64,000 bases of DNA from Paenibacillus segetis (GCF_014639155.1 NZ_BMFT01000001.1:1798001-1862000); one strand, 5' to 3'; shown: positions 44,725 to 54,797, counted from the stretch's first letter. The notes: generated by a model not told the origin, from the letters alone. A program made the numbers and translations.

Positions 44725-44765
44725 AAAGCTTAAGTGGAGATACCGCTTAAGCTTTTTCATTTTTT
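44725..44765 (+). terminator. Intrinsic terminator
   Basis: AAAGCTTAAG/CTTAAGCTTT stem followed by TTTCATTTTTT, downstream of the TOMM genes. Confidence 0.85.
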
Positions 44766-44804
44766 ATAATATGAAGAAGCTTGTATATTGGCCTTATCGT
44801 TGCA

Positions 44805-44894
44805 GGGCTACCCCCCTTGGGTTGTCTAGATGTATAATCATGGAAGAAGCTAAGGCAGGGTCATTTTGTGAATGTACATACGTTAGGTGAAATC
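44805..44894 (+). repeat. TGTATAAT repeat (copy 2) fused to an attC-like right end
   Basis: The unit GGCTACC...TTGGGTTGTC...TGTATAATCATGGAAGAAGC (44806-44850) runs into CTAAGGCAGGGTCATTTTGTG and AATGTACATACGTTAGGTGAAATCC. The last part is the right box and first bases of the RidA unit. Confidence 0.6.
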
Positions 44895-44935
44895 CTAGCA
44901 ATATAAATCAAAACCTAGAAAGGTAGGAAAATTAA

Positions 44936-45391
44936 ATGGGAAATCACATTGAAGATCGTTTAGAAAGCTTAGGAATCACATTACCTAATGCTAGTAATCC
45001 AGCAGCTAGTTATACGAATTTTGTAATCGTAAACGGACTCATGTTTGTATCGGGTAAAGGTCCTACTGGAAAACCTAAAGGAAAACTTGGAAGTGATTTT
45101 AATACAGATGATGGCTATGAATTTGCAAGGCAAACAGGAATTGAAGTTCTTGCTGTATTGAAGGATGCTTTAGGATCATTAGAGAAAGTGAAAAGAGTTG
45201 TTAAGGTCCAAGGATTTGTAAATGCAGAAGCATATTTTGAAGAGCATCATAAAGTTTTAAACGGATTTTCTGAATTGATGTTTGAGGTGTTTGGAGATAA
45301 AGGCGTTCATGCAAGATCTGTTTTTGGAGCAGTATCAGTAAGAGATAATCTACCCATCATTGTTGATTCAATATTTGAAGTAGAAGAATAA
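44936..45391 (+). CDS. RidA/YjgF family protein
   Basis: 151 residues. RidA core: NFVIVNGLMFVSGKGPTGKP, GSLEKVKRVVKVQGFVNAE and VFGAVSVRDNLPIIVDSIFEV. RidA enzymes hydrolyse reactive enamine/imine intermediates. Here the usual catalytic arginine region reads GAVSVRDNLP. The unit starts TTAGGTGAAATC after an attC-like box, and ACCTAAG occurs 18-24 bp after the stop. Confidence 0.9.
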   Translation: MGNHIEDRLESLGITLPNASNPAASYTNFVIVNGLMFVSGKGPTGKPKGKLGSDFNTDDGYEFARQTGIEVLAVLKDALGSLEKVKRVVKVQGFVNAEAYFEEHHKVLNGFSELMFEVFGDKGVHARSVFGAVSVRDNLPIIVDSIFEVEE

Positions 45392-45484
45392 TTGACACAA
45401 TATTTACCTAAGACGATTTTAAATAACGAATACCATATTTTTTCAATGAATGAATTAGAATAAAGATTCCGGAGGAAACTAGTT

Positions 45485-46207
45485 ATGTTTCTACGTGAAA
45501 TAATTAAGATGACTGACAAGATACAACATCATGATCAATATCCATTCAATATACCCACGATTCGAAGTTTAGATAGGCTATCCTTTAATAAAAATGTAAC
45601 TTTTTTTGTGGGAGAGAATGGTTCTGGAAAATCCACTCTGTTAGAAGCCATTGCCTATCAATGTGGTTTCAATACTGGTGGGGGAAGTCGGAATAATCAA
45701 TATGATTTAGAGTCCTCAGAAGCCCGATTAGGTGATTGTATTAGGCTTTCTTGGATGCCTAAGGTAAACCAGGGGTTCTTTCTTAAAGCAGAAACATTCT
45801 ATAGTTTTGCTTCACATATCGATAAGCTAGCTGAGGAAGATCCTTCTCTTTATAGGTATTACGGAGGGAAATCTCTACACGAACAATCGCATGGAGAAGC
45901 ATTCGTCTCCTTATTTAAGAATCGATTTGGTCAACGAGGGATTTATATTTTAGATGAGCCGGAGGCGGCCCTCTCTCCTCAAAGGCAGATATTGTTCTTA
46001 AGCATCATTCATGAATTGCAGAAGAATGCTCAATTAATAATAGCAACCCATTCACCCATTCTTATGGGGTATCCTAATGCAGATATCTATAACTTTGATT
46101 CAATCCCGGTGACAAGAATTGGATACAAGGAAACTGAACATTACCAGGTTACTCGCAGGTTTTTAGAGAATAGAGAATTCTATTTAACAGAGATTCTTGA
46201 AGAATAA
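45485..46207 (+). CDS. AAA family ATPase (ABC-type, predicted)
   Basis: 240 residues, GGAGGAAA before ATG. Walker A FFVGENGSGKSTLLEA, Walker B YILDEPEAAL, and THSPILMGYP as H-loop region. It resembles small stand-alone ABC-ATPase/RecF-like cassette proteins; no membrane partner is adjacent. Confidence 0.9.
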   Translation: MFLREIIKMTDKIQHHDQYPFNIPTIRSLDRLSFNKNVTFFVGENGSGKSTLLEAIAYQCGFNTGGGSRNNQYDLESSEARLGDCIRLSWMPKVNQGFFLKAETFYSFASHIDKLAEEDPSLYRYYGGKSLHEQSHGEAFVSLFKNRFGQRGIYILDEPEAALSPQRQILFLSIIHELQKNAQLIIATHSPILMGYPNADIYNFDSIPVTRIGYKETEHYQVTRRFLENREFYLTEILEE

Positions 46208-46320
46208 ATGTACGCATACTTACTATTCAATTGAAACTTTTAGAATTACGGCATGCTGAAAGAGGATTGGATTAAACAAGAATTAAAGCAATATTAAAGT
46301 TTAGGGGAAATAGATTCACC

Positions 46321-46413
46321 AGATAACCTTACACTGGCTTGGTCTACCGGACCCGTTCGCGATGCTCCCTTAAGTTAGTGAGGTTCGTGAATGTGATAAC
46401 ATTATCGGAAATC
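46321..46413 (+). repeat. attC-like element, right three-quarters
   Basis: CCTTACACTGGCTTGGTC, CGGACCCGTTCGC, CTCCCTTAAG, GTTCGTGAATGTGATAAC, then ATTATCGGAAATC. It aligns with elements B and D. The core G of GTTA is A here. The left arm is absent or diverged. Confidence 0.65.
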
Positions 46414-46433
46414 TGATTAGGAAGGTATTTGCA

Positions 46434-47003
46434 ATGAAGAAGTTTATATTGGTAGTTTCTATATTAGTTTTCATAGGCTTAGCTCTTGTTATTCTAATCA
46501 ATTATTATCCCAAAGAAGTAAGTATAAATGCACAAGGCATAAAATATAGATTAGGAACTGAGCTTGTGGAATCGGAAAAACTAGTACATGTACAAATTGA
46601 AGGAAAGTTATACAAAAGCTTCTCTGGTAAGAGGAGATTTGAAGGTATGATTGATATAGAGGGAGAAGAAATACCTGTTCCGCTAGACCAGAGACAACTA
46701 ACAATACCCATTACCAATGAAGGATGGGGAGCCATTAGTTATCCTTATTTTAAGTATCGAGAAACAAATGGTGCAGTAGAAAGTGCCCACATTTACCAGT
46801 ATGGATCTATTGTGATAAACAATGATTTCACGAAAGTAACAATATTTGTCGTAGATCAAAATCAATTAATAGATAATAACGGAACTGGGTGGAATGGAGA
46901 AAGTGGTCAAATGATAACAGCACCAGCTAGTAGCAGGACAGAAGCTATTCGTATATCCAACGAGATAGCTGAGAAATTTCTAAGAGGGTTCCAATTGAAA
47001 TAA
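46434..47003 (+). CDS. Hypothetical membrane-anchored protein
   Basis: 189 residues with an N-terminal membrane helix (about 3-25, LVVSILVFIGLALVILI) and an extracellular beta-rich domain. No recognised family. It lies 25 bp after an attC-like element; CAGACATCCACTAAAC beyond its stop matches, in reverse complement, 11 of 16 positions of its unit start TTATCGGAAATCTGAT. Confidence 0.65.
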   Translation: MKKFILVVSILVFIGLALVILINYYPKEVSINAQGIKYRLGTELVESEKLVHVQIEGKLYKSFSGKRRFEGMIDIEGEEIPVPLDQRQLTIPITNEGWGAISYPYFKYRETNGAVESAHIYQYGSIVINNDFTKVTIFVVDQNQLIDNNGTGWNGESGQMITAPASSRTEAIRISNEIAEKFLRGFQLK

Positions 47004-47042
47004 TGTTAAAACATAATGTAAGAAAAATTCAGGGGATGCCTC

Positions 47043-47193
47043 AGACATCCACTAAACTAGGATCACGCTAAGGCGTAGGACGAAAGAAGTAAAGTTCAGT
47101 AGAAGTAAGCGCACAAAGACAGATGCCCAGTCTAAGATTAAAACTATCTAAGGCTGGGTCTTTTCGTGAATACAACAACAAAATATACGTAAT
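47043..47193 (+). repeat. Degenerate attC-like element with hairpin core
   Basis: GACATCCACTAAAC on the left, hairpin GCCCAGTCTAAGAT/ATCTAAGGCTGGGT (47125-47160) in the middle, then TTTTCGTGAATACAACAAC. The right box is decayed (ATACGTAATC). Confidence 0.5.
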
Positions 47194-47378
47194 CAACGCA
47201 AAAAAAGCGGCAGTTAAGGACCATTTTTCTCGTCCAAGGCTGCCGTTGCTTAATATGTTGGGGTAAAAGAAAAACAGATGCAAAATTTTACCATGTCATC
47301 TCGATTTTCTTTCCCAAGGTTGCAGAGCACATCCAATTATGACATACTCGTCAGCAAATGGTTCACTAAGTTAAACGA

Positions 47379-47741
47379 ATGAACGAGACGAAAGCGGTGA
47401 GAATCATAAATAAACAGCAACAAGTCGAAGTCATCAAAGAAGACTTCAAATATTGCCAGAAAGTCTTTTTAGCTATTGGTAATGAAACCCGGCAATCAAT
47501 TATTACGGTACTTATGGAAACTACATGTTCGAAAGGACTGCGCGTAGGTGAGATTACTGAAAAAACCCATCTATCACGACCAGCGGTCTCCCATCATCTA
47601 AAAATCTTAAGAGACGCTGAAATTATTATGGTGAGGGAAGAAGGATCTAAAAATTATTATTTTATAGACGTTAGAACAAAATTAGGGACGTTAAAAATTC
47701 TGATTAACCATATCGATGAATTTATAGAACAATACTATTAG
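47379..47741 (+). CDS. ArsR-family transcriptional regulator
   Basis: 120 residues with a winged helix: LAIGNETRQSIITVLMETTC and HLSRPAVSHHLKILRDAEII. No obvious CxC metal-binding motif. Start uncertain (ATG 47379 or GTG 47397). The oxidoreductase 20 bp downstream is its likely target. Confidence 0.9.
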   Translation: MNETKAVRIINKQQQVEVIKEDFKYCQKVFLAIGNETRQSIITVLMETTCSKGLRVGEITEKTHLSRPAVSHHLKILRDAEIIMVREEGSKNYYFIDVRTKLGTLKILINHIDEFIEQYY

Positions 47742-47763
47742 ATATAAAGATGGAGGTTTCTTG

Positions 47764-48762
47764 ATGAAAGCTATGGTAATTAATAAATATGGGAAACACC
47801 CTCTTCAATTGACCGACATGCCAGAACCTGAAGTGGGTGATTATGATGTGCTGGCAGAAATCCATGCGGCAAGTATTAATCCTATCGATTTCAAAGTACG
47901 AGATGGCAAAGTTCGTATGCTGTTGAAATACGATATGCCGCTTGTTTTAGGAAATGATTTTTCAGGTATTGTCATCAAATCAGGAAACAAGGTTACAAAA
48001 TTTAAAGTCGGTGATGAAATTTACGGTCGACCAAGTAAGAATAGAATTGGAACTTTCGCTGAATATATTTCCATACATGAAGACGATATAGCGTTAAAGC
48101 CAGAAAACCTTTCCTTTGAGGAAGCTGCATCCATCCCATTAGTCGGACTAACATCCTATCAAGCATTGCATGATATATTACAGCTATCGGCAGGACAAAA
48201 GGTATTAATTCAAGCTGGGGCGGGTGGTGTTGGCACTTTTGCTATCCAACTTGCCAAAGCGATGGGGGTTTACGTTGCAACAACTACTAGCGAGGCTGGA
48301 GCTAAATTGGTCGAATCACTTGGAGCCGATCAAATTATCAATTATAGAACAGAACAATTTGATCAGGTCTTACAAGATTATGATGGAGTATTCGATACAA
48401 TAGGCGGAGAGACATTAGAAAAGGCTTTTAAAACAGTTAAATCAGGAGGACAAATTGTATCGGTATCAGGGTTACCCAATGCACGCTTCGGAGAAGAATT
48501 TGGGTCCGGATTCATAAAAACGAATCTTTTTCGATTGATCACCCGTAAGCTGACCAAATTAGAGAATAAATATAATGTCAAATACAACTTCCTGTTCATG
48601 AAACCAAGTGGCAGACAATTGGAGATCATTTCGGAACTTATTGAATCAGGAAAAATAAAGCCTGTTATTGATCAAATTTTTCCTTTTGTAGAAGCTCAAA
48701 AAGCGATGGAGTATTCCGAATCGGGCAGGGCAAAAGGAAAGATTATTTTAAAGATAAAGTGA
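47764..48762 (+). CDS. Zinc-independent MDR-family NAD(P)-dependent oxidoreductase (quinone oxidoreductase-like)
   Basis: 332 residues from ATG 47764 after GGAGG. GroES-like N-terminal domain (about 1-120) and Rossmann domain with QAGAGGVGTFAIQLAKAMGV. No zinc-ligand cysteines. Typical of quinone/enone reductases; probably regulated by the adjacent ArsR protein. Confidence 0.93.
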   Translation: MKAMVINKYGKHPLQLTDMPEPEVGDYDVLAEIHAASINPIDFKVRDGKVRMLLKYDMPLVLGNDFSGIVIKSGNKVTKFKVGDEIYGRPSKNRIGTFAEYISIHEDDIALKPENLSFEEAASIPLVGLTSYQALHDILQLSAGQKVLIQAGAGGVGTFAIQLAKAMGVYVATTTSEAGAKLVESLGADQIINYRTEQFDQVLQDYDGVFDTIGGETLEKAFKTVKSGGQIVSVSGLPNARFGEEFGSGFIKTNLFRLITRKLTKLENKYNVKYNFLFMKPSGRQLEIISELIESGKIKPVIDQIFPFVEAQKAMEYSESGRAKGKIILKIK

Positions 48763-48775
48763 TGGGTAACCATAG

Positions 48776-49114
48776 TTGAATAGCGTAATTAAAAATCTCA
48801 ATTATAGAAACAAGTTGGGGCTATTGTATAATCTTGAACGTCCGTTAAAAGATCCGTCAGAACTGTTTCCCCATCGGAACCTTAACCATTTTATCGAAGC
48901 TCAAGTTCATGGAGAAATATTTCTTCAAGATGATGTGGAAATTTTAGTTGCTGATCCATCGTTCAAACGAACAGGTATTGGGAATTACTTAGAGCAAATC
49001 AGTATCAAATATTCCATTAAACTAGTTTGGCATATGGGGTTTGCAATGTTTGGCATGTACTCGTTCGATATGGTAATCCGATTGATGAACATCGAGGCAA
49101 CTGATTTAATATGA
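48776..49114 (+). pseudogene. Probable C-terminal fragment of a larger protein (possibly DUF3626)
   Basis: 112 codons starting at a TTG with no ribosome site. PLKDPSELFPHRNLNHFIEA and EILVADPSFKRT look like conserved interior sequence of a longer protein, perhaps DUF3626 (recalled, uncertain). The N-terminal part is missing. Confidence 0.45.
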
Positions 49115-49270
49115 AAATTTGCTTATTACAATCATTTCATAAAGTCCTCCCTAAATACACACAATAAATGCCATAAGTTGTCTAAACTTGAATTATTCAA
49201 TTTCGTACAAGTTTATGATAAATTAATATGGGTTTTGAACGAACCAACATCTGAGGGAGGCTTACACATA

Positions 49271-50890
49271 TTGGATTGGCAAGAGATATTGTTTAAGTTT
49301 GTTGGGGGGCTCGGCATCTTTCTGTTTGGTATTAAATTTATGTCGGATGGTCTGCAAAAGTCAGCCGGAGACAAAATGCGCGGAATTCTGGAAAAATACA
49401 CTTCTCATCCCATTCTGGGGGTGCTTGTTGGTATCGGGGTCACCTGTCTGATTCAGTCTTCAACAGGGACGACAGTCATGGCGATCGGCTTGGTTAATGC
49501 AGGTCTAATGACACTCAGACAAGCAATCGGAGTCGTACTTGGAGCGAACATCGGTACAACGATGACCGCATTTATTGTAGGGATTAAAATCGAAGAGTAT
49601 GCATTGCCTATTATTGCGGTAGGGGCATTCTTTTTATTTTTTATGAATAAGAAAAAATTTCAATACATTGGGCAAGTCATCTTCGGATTCGGTGCGTTGT
49701 TTCTCGGACTTTCTACGATGGGTGGAGGTGTGAAGCCGCTCCGGGAACTACCTGCGTTTACTGATTTTATGGTACAGCTTGCCGATCAGCCCGTGCTCGG
49801 ACTAATTGTCGGTACGGTCTTTACGATGATTGTACAGAGCTCAAGTGCGACGATTGGGATTCTGCAGACTATTGCAGACGAAGGGATGATATCTCTTCAT
49901 GGGTCTCTGCCGATTCTGTTCGGTGATAATATCGGGACCACCATAACAACGGTGCTTGCTTCAATTGGAGCTTCCATTGCGGCAAAACGGACAGCGTTGG
50001 TGCACGTTATTTTCAATGTCTGTGGGGCCATTATCTTTATGCTCTTGCTGCCTGTGGTACTCTGGGTTGTGGAATGGATGGGAGAAGGACTTAATATTCG
50101 GATGCAAATTGCTTACGCGCATGGACTGTTTAACGTGACGAATACACTCATCTTCCTCCCATTGATTCCCGTGTTAGCATGGGTTGTAACAAAAGCTATT
50201 CCAGGAAAAATGGAAGAGATTCAATTTAGACCGATCTTTCTAGACGAGCGTTTGCTTGCTACACCCGCGGTGGCGTTAGGTCAAGCCCAACACGAAATTT
50301 TACGGATGGGTCAGTATGCCAAAGAGTCATTGCAAGATGCGACCAAGTTCTTTTTTAATCAGGATACGAAGTTTGCAAATCTTGCATTACAGAAGGAAGG
50401 GCTCATAAATGAGCTCAATCGCAAAATTATCGACTATATTACTCGGATTCACCAGAATAACGGACTTCCAGAGGGCGAATCGGAAAAAGCTTCCGGCTGG
50501 TTCCAGACTGTCAGTGACATCGAACGGATCGGAGACCATGCGGAGAATGTTGTAGAGTTAGCTGAATTCAGCATAAACAACAAGATGGAGTTCTCGGAAG
50601 CCGCGACGAAAGAGCTTCAGGAGATGATGGAAGTCGCTGATCAGACCGTAGAGAAAGCGCTGATAGCTCTGGAGAAACAAAACGCCGAAATGGCTAGAGC
50701 AGTATTACAGCTGGAATTGAAGCTGGATGAACTTGAGGTTATATTCCGAAAGAATCACATCAAGCGTCTAAACCAACAATTGTGTGCAAGTGGAGCCGGC
50801 ACGATCTACTTAGACCTGCTTACCAATCTCGAACGGATCGGAGATCATTGCAAGAATATTGCTCAATTCGTTCTGCACGAACAACATTAA
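49271..50890 (+). CDS. Na/Pi-cotransporter family protein with PhoU-like C-terminal domain
   Basis: About 539 residues from TTG 49271, 10 nt after GAGGGAGG. Two NptA/PNaS repeats: IQSSTGTTVMAIGLVNAGLM and VQSSSATIGILQTIADEGMI (QSS motifs). The C-terminal third (about 340-539) is a PhoU-like helical domain. It imports phosphate with Na+. Its 3' end is partly duplicated at 55.04-55.15 kb. Confidence 0.93.
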   Translation: MDWQEILFKFVGGLGIFLFGIKFMSDGLQKSAGDKMRGILEKYTSHPILGVLVGIGVTCLIQSSTGTTVMAIGLVNAGLMTLRQAIGVVLGANIGTTMTAFIVGIKIEEYALPIIAVGAFFLFFMNKKKFQYIGQVIFGFGALFLGLSTMGGGVKPLRELPAFTDFMVQLADQPVLGLIVGTVFTMIVQSSSATIGILQTIADEGMISLHGSLPILFGDNIGTTITTVLASIGASIAAKRTALVHVIFNVCGAIIFMLLLPVVLWVVEWMGEGLNIRMQIAYAHGLFNVTNTLIFLPLIPVLAWVVTKAIPGKMEEIQFRPIFLDERLLATPAVALGQAQHEILRMGQYAKESLQDATKFFFNQDTKFANLALQKEGLINELNRKIIDYITRIHQNNGLPEGESEKASGWFQTVSDIERIGDHAENVVELAEFSINNKMEFSEAATKELQEMMEVADQTVEKALIALEKQNAEMARAVLQLELKLDELEVIFRKNHIKRLNQQLCASGAGTIYLDLLTNLERIGDHCKNIAQFVLHEQH

Positions 50891-50907
50891 TAGAGTAGGT
50901 TATGGAT

Positions 50908-50943
50908 TGTCTCGTCCTGTTCTGTAAGGGCGGGACATTTTTT
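50908..50943 (+). terminator. Intrinsic terminator
   Basis: TGTCTCGTCC/GGGCGGGACA stem followed by TTTTTT, after the Na/Pi transporter gene. Confidence 0.85.
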
Positions 50944-51040
50944 ATGGGGTTGAAATCGAGCCACTTTGTTTGTCATAATGGTTATTGGTGTTATACGGAT
51001 TCATCATTAACATTTACTCCATGAGAAGAGGTCAATCACA

Positions 51041-53632
51041 ATGAACAATCATTTAAGTCAGACAACAAACCATCCTTATGAAATTTATCCTATTCCTCAG
51101 GATATTAATTATTATGAAGGTGAAGCTACAATAACAGATTGTGTTCATATCGTTACCCATGCTGAGCTAAAAGAGGCCACATTGCCTAAACTGCAAGAGG
51201 CTTTAACTTTATACGGTTATACATATACGGTATCAGATGATTTTGCAGCTGGTAAAAGCAATATTTATCTTACAAATCAGCAGCAGTGTAATAAACATTG
51301 GTTGGCAAGTATTCATCCAGAGTCCATTTCCGAATTGACTCAAAGAGAAGGGTACAGCCTAGTGATCAATGGAGATTCAGTTTGCAATGTGGCTATTATC
51401 GGTAGTGATAGCGATGGAATCCATTATGGTGTTGTTACTTTGAATCGTATTCTGAGCCAATTAACAAATCATGTTATACAGAAATGTGTGATCACGGATT
51501 ATCCTGAAATATTGTATCGTGGATATATTGAGGGGTTTTATGGTTATCCGTGGAGTCATGAAGATCGTATGGATCTCATGAAATTTGGTGGCGAACAGAA
51601 GTTAAATACTTACATCTATGCTCCTAAAGATGACCCTTATCACAGAAAACACTGGAGAGATTTATATCCGAGCGAAAAAGCACAGGAAATTTCCGAACTT
51701 GCGGCTGCTGGCCACGCTAACAATTTGAATTTTGTATGGACCATTCACCCAGGGGAGACGATTGACCTCTCATCAGAGGAGGATTTTCAATCTGCGATTG
51801 CTAAGTTAGAACAGCTATACACCCTAGGAGTACGCCAATTTGGCATACTGTTCGATGATCTCGTTGGCGTTCCAAATGGAATAGAGCAAGCGGAGTTTAT
51901 CAATAGAATTGATACCGAATTTGTCAAAGCTAAAGGTGATATCAGGCCTCTCCTCACCGTGGGTACAAGATATTGTGAAGCTTGGGGCCCATCGATGACA
52001 GAATATTTCAAACCTTTTGTAGAGGTCCTTCATGATGATGTTGAAATTATGTGGACGGGTGCAGCGACGATGTCCAATATCTCTAAAGAACAATATGATG
52101 CACCAAAACGAGCAATAGGTACTGACAAGAACCTATCTGTATGGTGGAACTATCCTGTTAATGACTATTGTGACTCCAAAATTCTCATGGGTAAAATAGA
52201 AAATTTAAGCTCGGATCTGAATAATGTAAATGGGTTCTTCTCGAATCCTATGAATCAACCTCAAGCTTCTAAACAAGCCTTATTCTGCATTGCGGATCAC
52301 AACTGGAATACAGATGCTTTCAACTGTGAAGTAAGTTTTTCCGCATCATTTAGAGCGCTTGCTCCAGAAGTAGCAGAAGATTTGGAGCTATTCGCTTCGA
52401 ATAGCTGTTATTTAAATGATGACGGCGGGATCAGTGGAGACTTTTTGTTCGATGAATCATGGTACTTGAAAGATGATGTCAAAGAACTACAAACTGGCAT
52501 AGAACATGGACAAGATATAACTGAATGTGCGAACAGATTGATGAATCATTTCATTAGAATGGAAGCAGCAGCAGATCGTATTAAAGAGAAATGTTTAAAT
52601 TTACAGTTGGTAAAAGAATTAGATCCTTTCTTGGATGCTTTTAAATTGATGACCCAATCAGCGAAGCATGTGATTCAAGCTGTTACAGCCTTGCAACGTG
52701 GTGACGTGCTTGAAATGGAACGTAACAATGAAGTTGCGCATAACCTGTTCAAATCCATGGAACAATGTAAAGTTCAAAGACTAAAAGATGAGGTTCCACA
52801 GAATTATGTCGTAGATGTAGGTACCTTAGTAATTAAACCTTTTATTGCTGAAACGATTACGTTGACAGCCATTATTGCTGGAACCGAACAAAAGCCATTA
52901 TCGCTTGACTACGATATGAAGAATCTTGCATTACAATCTCTTGGGGTTACAGCAACGGCTTCGAGTAGTGTGAATGACAACGAAAATGGCAGTAAGACCA
53001 TTGATGGCACGATTAAAAGTGGGAAGTGGTGTTCGCCAGATCATAGACCACATCTTACTATCGATTTGCAGCAGCCTAGAACTATTAAGCAATATCGTAT
53101 TATTAACTGCGGACATCCTGTGGCTAGGGAAACCAAAGTATGGAACACCAAGCATTTTCAGATCCTTGCTAGTTTAGATGGTGATCAATTCACAATCATT
53201 GATGAAGTAACAGATAACAAAGATGATGTGGTTAACCGTATTCTTGACAATGAAACGACAGCAAGATATATCCGTCTGCAGATTGTTGAACCAACACAAA
53301 TAAGCATAGACGGAAGCGGACATACGCGTATCTACGCTTTTGAATTATTCGATGAATGTTATCCAGAGCAATCAGAAAAAGTACTCACATCTGAAATCCA
53401 GATTGAAAAACCAGGTAAAATCATCATTAAGAATGTAAAAATGGGCGATGTTATCTCTTTGTATCGATCATTGAATGAAGAAACTCCATTTGCGGTATCT
53501 GAGAAAGCTTCTGAAGATAAAACTGAGGTTGTGTTTGAAGGCGTAGCGCTGCGTGAAGATGGAGACAGAATATTTATTGAGAGAACATCTGGTAAATATC
53601 TACCAAGTATCAGAACATCAAAAGGAATCTAG
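51041..53632 (+). CDS. GH84 beta-N-acetylglucosaminidase (hyaluronidase/O-GlcNAcase type)
   Basis: 863 residues. A GH20b-like N-terminal domain (about 10-155) precedes the GH84 catalytic barrel (about 160-450): YRGYIEGFYGYPWSHEDR and the catalytic acid pair Asp272-Asp273 in FGILFDDLVG. A helical bundle follows, then a C-terminal F5/8-type (CBM32) domain (about 625-775). There is no signal peptide, unlike secreted clostridial relatives, so it probably acts in the cytoplasm or after lysis. Confidence 0.9.
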   Translation: MNNHLSQTTNHPYEIYPIPQDINYYEGEATITDCVHIVTHAELKEATLPKLQEALTLYGYTYTVSDDFAAGKSNIYLTNQQQCNKHWLASIHPESISELTQREGYSLVINGDSVCNVAIIGSDSDGIHYGVVTLNRILSQLTNHVIQKCVITDYPEILYRGYIEGFYGYPWSHEDRMDLMKFGGEQKLNTYIYAPKDDPYHRKHWRDLYPSEKAQEISELAAAGHANNLNFVWTIHPGETIDLSSEEDFQSAIAKLEQLYTLGVRQFGILFDDLVGVPNGIEQAEFINRIDTEFVKAKGDIRPLLTVGTRYCEAWGPSMTEYFKPFVEVLHDDVEIMWTGAATMSNISKEQYDAPKRAIGTDKNLSVWWNYPVNDYCDSKILMGKIENLSSDLNNVNGFFSNPMNQPQASKQALFCIADHNWNTDAFNCEVSFSASFRALAPEVAEDLELFASNSCYLNDDGGISGDFLFDESWYLKDDVKELQTGIEHGQDITECANRLMNHFIRMEAAADRIKEKCLNLQLVKELDPFLDAFKLMTQSAKHVIQAVTALQRGDVLEMERNNEVAHNLFKSMEQCKVQRLKDEVPQNYVVDVGTLVIKPFIAETITLTAIIAGTEQKPLSLDYDMKNLALQSLGVTATASSSVNDNENGSKTIDGTIKSGKWCSPDHRPHLTIDLQQPRTIKQYRIINCGHPVARETKVWNTKHFQILASLDGDQFTIIDEVTDNKDDVVNRILDNETTARYIRLQIVEPTQISIDGSGHTRIYAFELFDECYPEQSEKVLTSEIQIEKPGKIIIKNVKMGDVISLYRSLNEETPFAVSEKASEDKTEVVFEGVALREDGDRIFIERTSGKYLPSIRTSKGI

Positions 53633-53647
53633 AGATATCTTTACAAT

Positions 53648-53695
53648 AGAACCATCCAGCTATCCGATCATGGAATAGTTGGAGGTTCTTTTTTT
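53648..53695 (+). terminator. Intrinsic terminator
   Basis: AGAACC-TCCA/TGGA-GGTTCT stem with inner pairing, followed by TTTTTTT. Confidence 0.85.
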
Positions 53696-53945
53696 AGGAC
53701 GGATTCACAAGCTAAGTGTGACAGCTCTTCTATGGAGACTACTTGAGCAGAATTCCAATCAGGACTTTTACGAGGACGATGGTTAATGAGATGAATTACA
53801 AGAGCCAATTCTTCGCTGGAACATCCTCAAAATCATACCCCTTAGGCAAGAACACCAAAGGCTACTTCTATCGAATAAGCAGTTTTATCCGGCATTTTCA
53901 AACCCACATATTATCGGGTTTTCCTTGGATTATGAGCTTAATGCC

Positions 53946-54032
53946 GGGCTATCGCTCCTTGGTTTTTAGCTGTATAATCATGGAAGAATCCCCTTGATTA
54001 AGGCGGGTCATTTCGTCGACACCAAAAGATTG
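53946..54032 (+). repeat. TGTATAAT repeat (copy 3) with decayed attC-like end
   Basis: GGCTATCGCTCCTTGG, TGTATAATCATGGAAGAA, AAGGCGGGTCATTTCGTC. The right box is decayed (AAAAGATTGG). Confidence 0.5.
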
Positions 54033-54067
54033 GAACAATATAATATAATCCAATAAGGAGGGAATAT

Positions 54068-54742
54068 ATGTTTTGTAGCAAGTGCGGAGAGGAAAAGAAA
54101 AATTCAACTTGTCCTAATTGTGGAAATACCGTCTTTACTCCACATAAACTTAAAGACTTAAAATGGGACAAGCCCAAAGAAAGTGAATATAGAACTATTT
54201 CCGCAGATACGTTAACCCCTGAACAAGAAGCTGAAGAATGGTACTATGTATTAAGAGGGGAAAGATGCGGACCAGTTTCAAGACTCCAGTTCCTTAACCT
54301 TTATAACAATGAAAAGGTGTTTTTAAGTACTAAAGTTTGGAAAGCTGGGATGCCAGGATGGGCTGACGTTAATCAAACAGATTTGATTGATATAAGTAAT
54401 CAACCACCACCATTGCAAGGTGATGATATTAATAATTCAATAGTATGGGTATTGGCATTTGTCCCAATTTTAGGGCCAATAATAGAAAATATTATTTCTG
54501 GAGTAATTGGTGAAACTAGTGGTTCATTATGGTTTGTTACGTTAATTCTCAATATAATACTATGTATTACTGATGAAAATAGATTGAAAAGAGCTGGTTA
54601 CAATACAAAAGAAATGTTGTTGTGGGCAATATTCTTAATCCCAGTATATCTTTTTAGAAGAGCACATTTATTGAAGCAGAAAAATGTCTATGCCATTGTT
54701 TGGTGTATAACGTTTGCATTCATGATCTTGATTCCATTTTAG
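54068..54742 (+). CDS. Zinc-ribbon and GYF_2 domain membrane protein
   Basis: 224 residues. A zinc ribbon (CSKCGEEKKNSTCPNCG, residues 3-19) is followed by a GYF_2-like domain (EEWYYVLRGERCGPVSRLQF and KAGMPGWADV) and three to four membrane helices from about residue 125. Probably a membrane adaptor; no enzymatic motif. GAGGG precedes the ATG. Confidence 0.85.
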   Translation: MFCSKCGEEKKNSTCPNCGNTVFTPHKLKDLKWDKPKESEYRTISADTLTPEQEAEEWYYVLRGERCGPVSRLQFLNLYNNEKVFLSTKVWKAGMPGWADVNQTDLIDISNQPPPLQGDDINNSIVWVLAFVPILGPIIENIISGVIGETSGSLWFVTLILNIILCITDENRLKRAGYNTKEMLLWAIFLIPVYLFRRAHLLKQKNVYAIVWCITFAFMILIPF

Positions 54743-54797
54743 GATTTCTAAAAATAATAGTATTTTAAACGCAAATATTGTTGAAAGGGCAAATCAA

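Larger units (their letters stand above)
44609..44935. other. Intergenic region with terminator and repeat
   Basis: Contains a terminator (44725-44765), the TGTATAAT repeat (44805-44850) and an attC-like right end (44851-44894). No intact gene is supported. Confidence 0.6.
53633..54067. other. Intergenic region with terminator and repeat
   Basis: A terminator (53648-53695) and the TGTATAAT repeat with a decayed attC-like end (53946-54032). No gene is supported. Confidence 0.6.

Noticed and set aside
44648..44890. 80-codon frame between the TOMM and RidA genes
   Set aside because: It is interrupted by a strong terminator hairpin and continues into the interspersed repeat; it is not a gene.
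53743..53997. 84-codon frame before the zinc-ribbon gene
   Set aside because: No ribosome site, and its end is the interspersed repeat.
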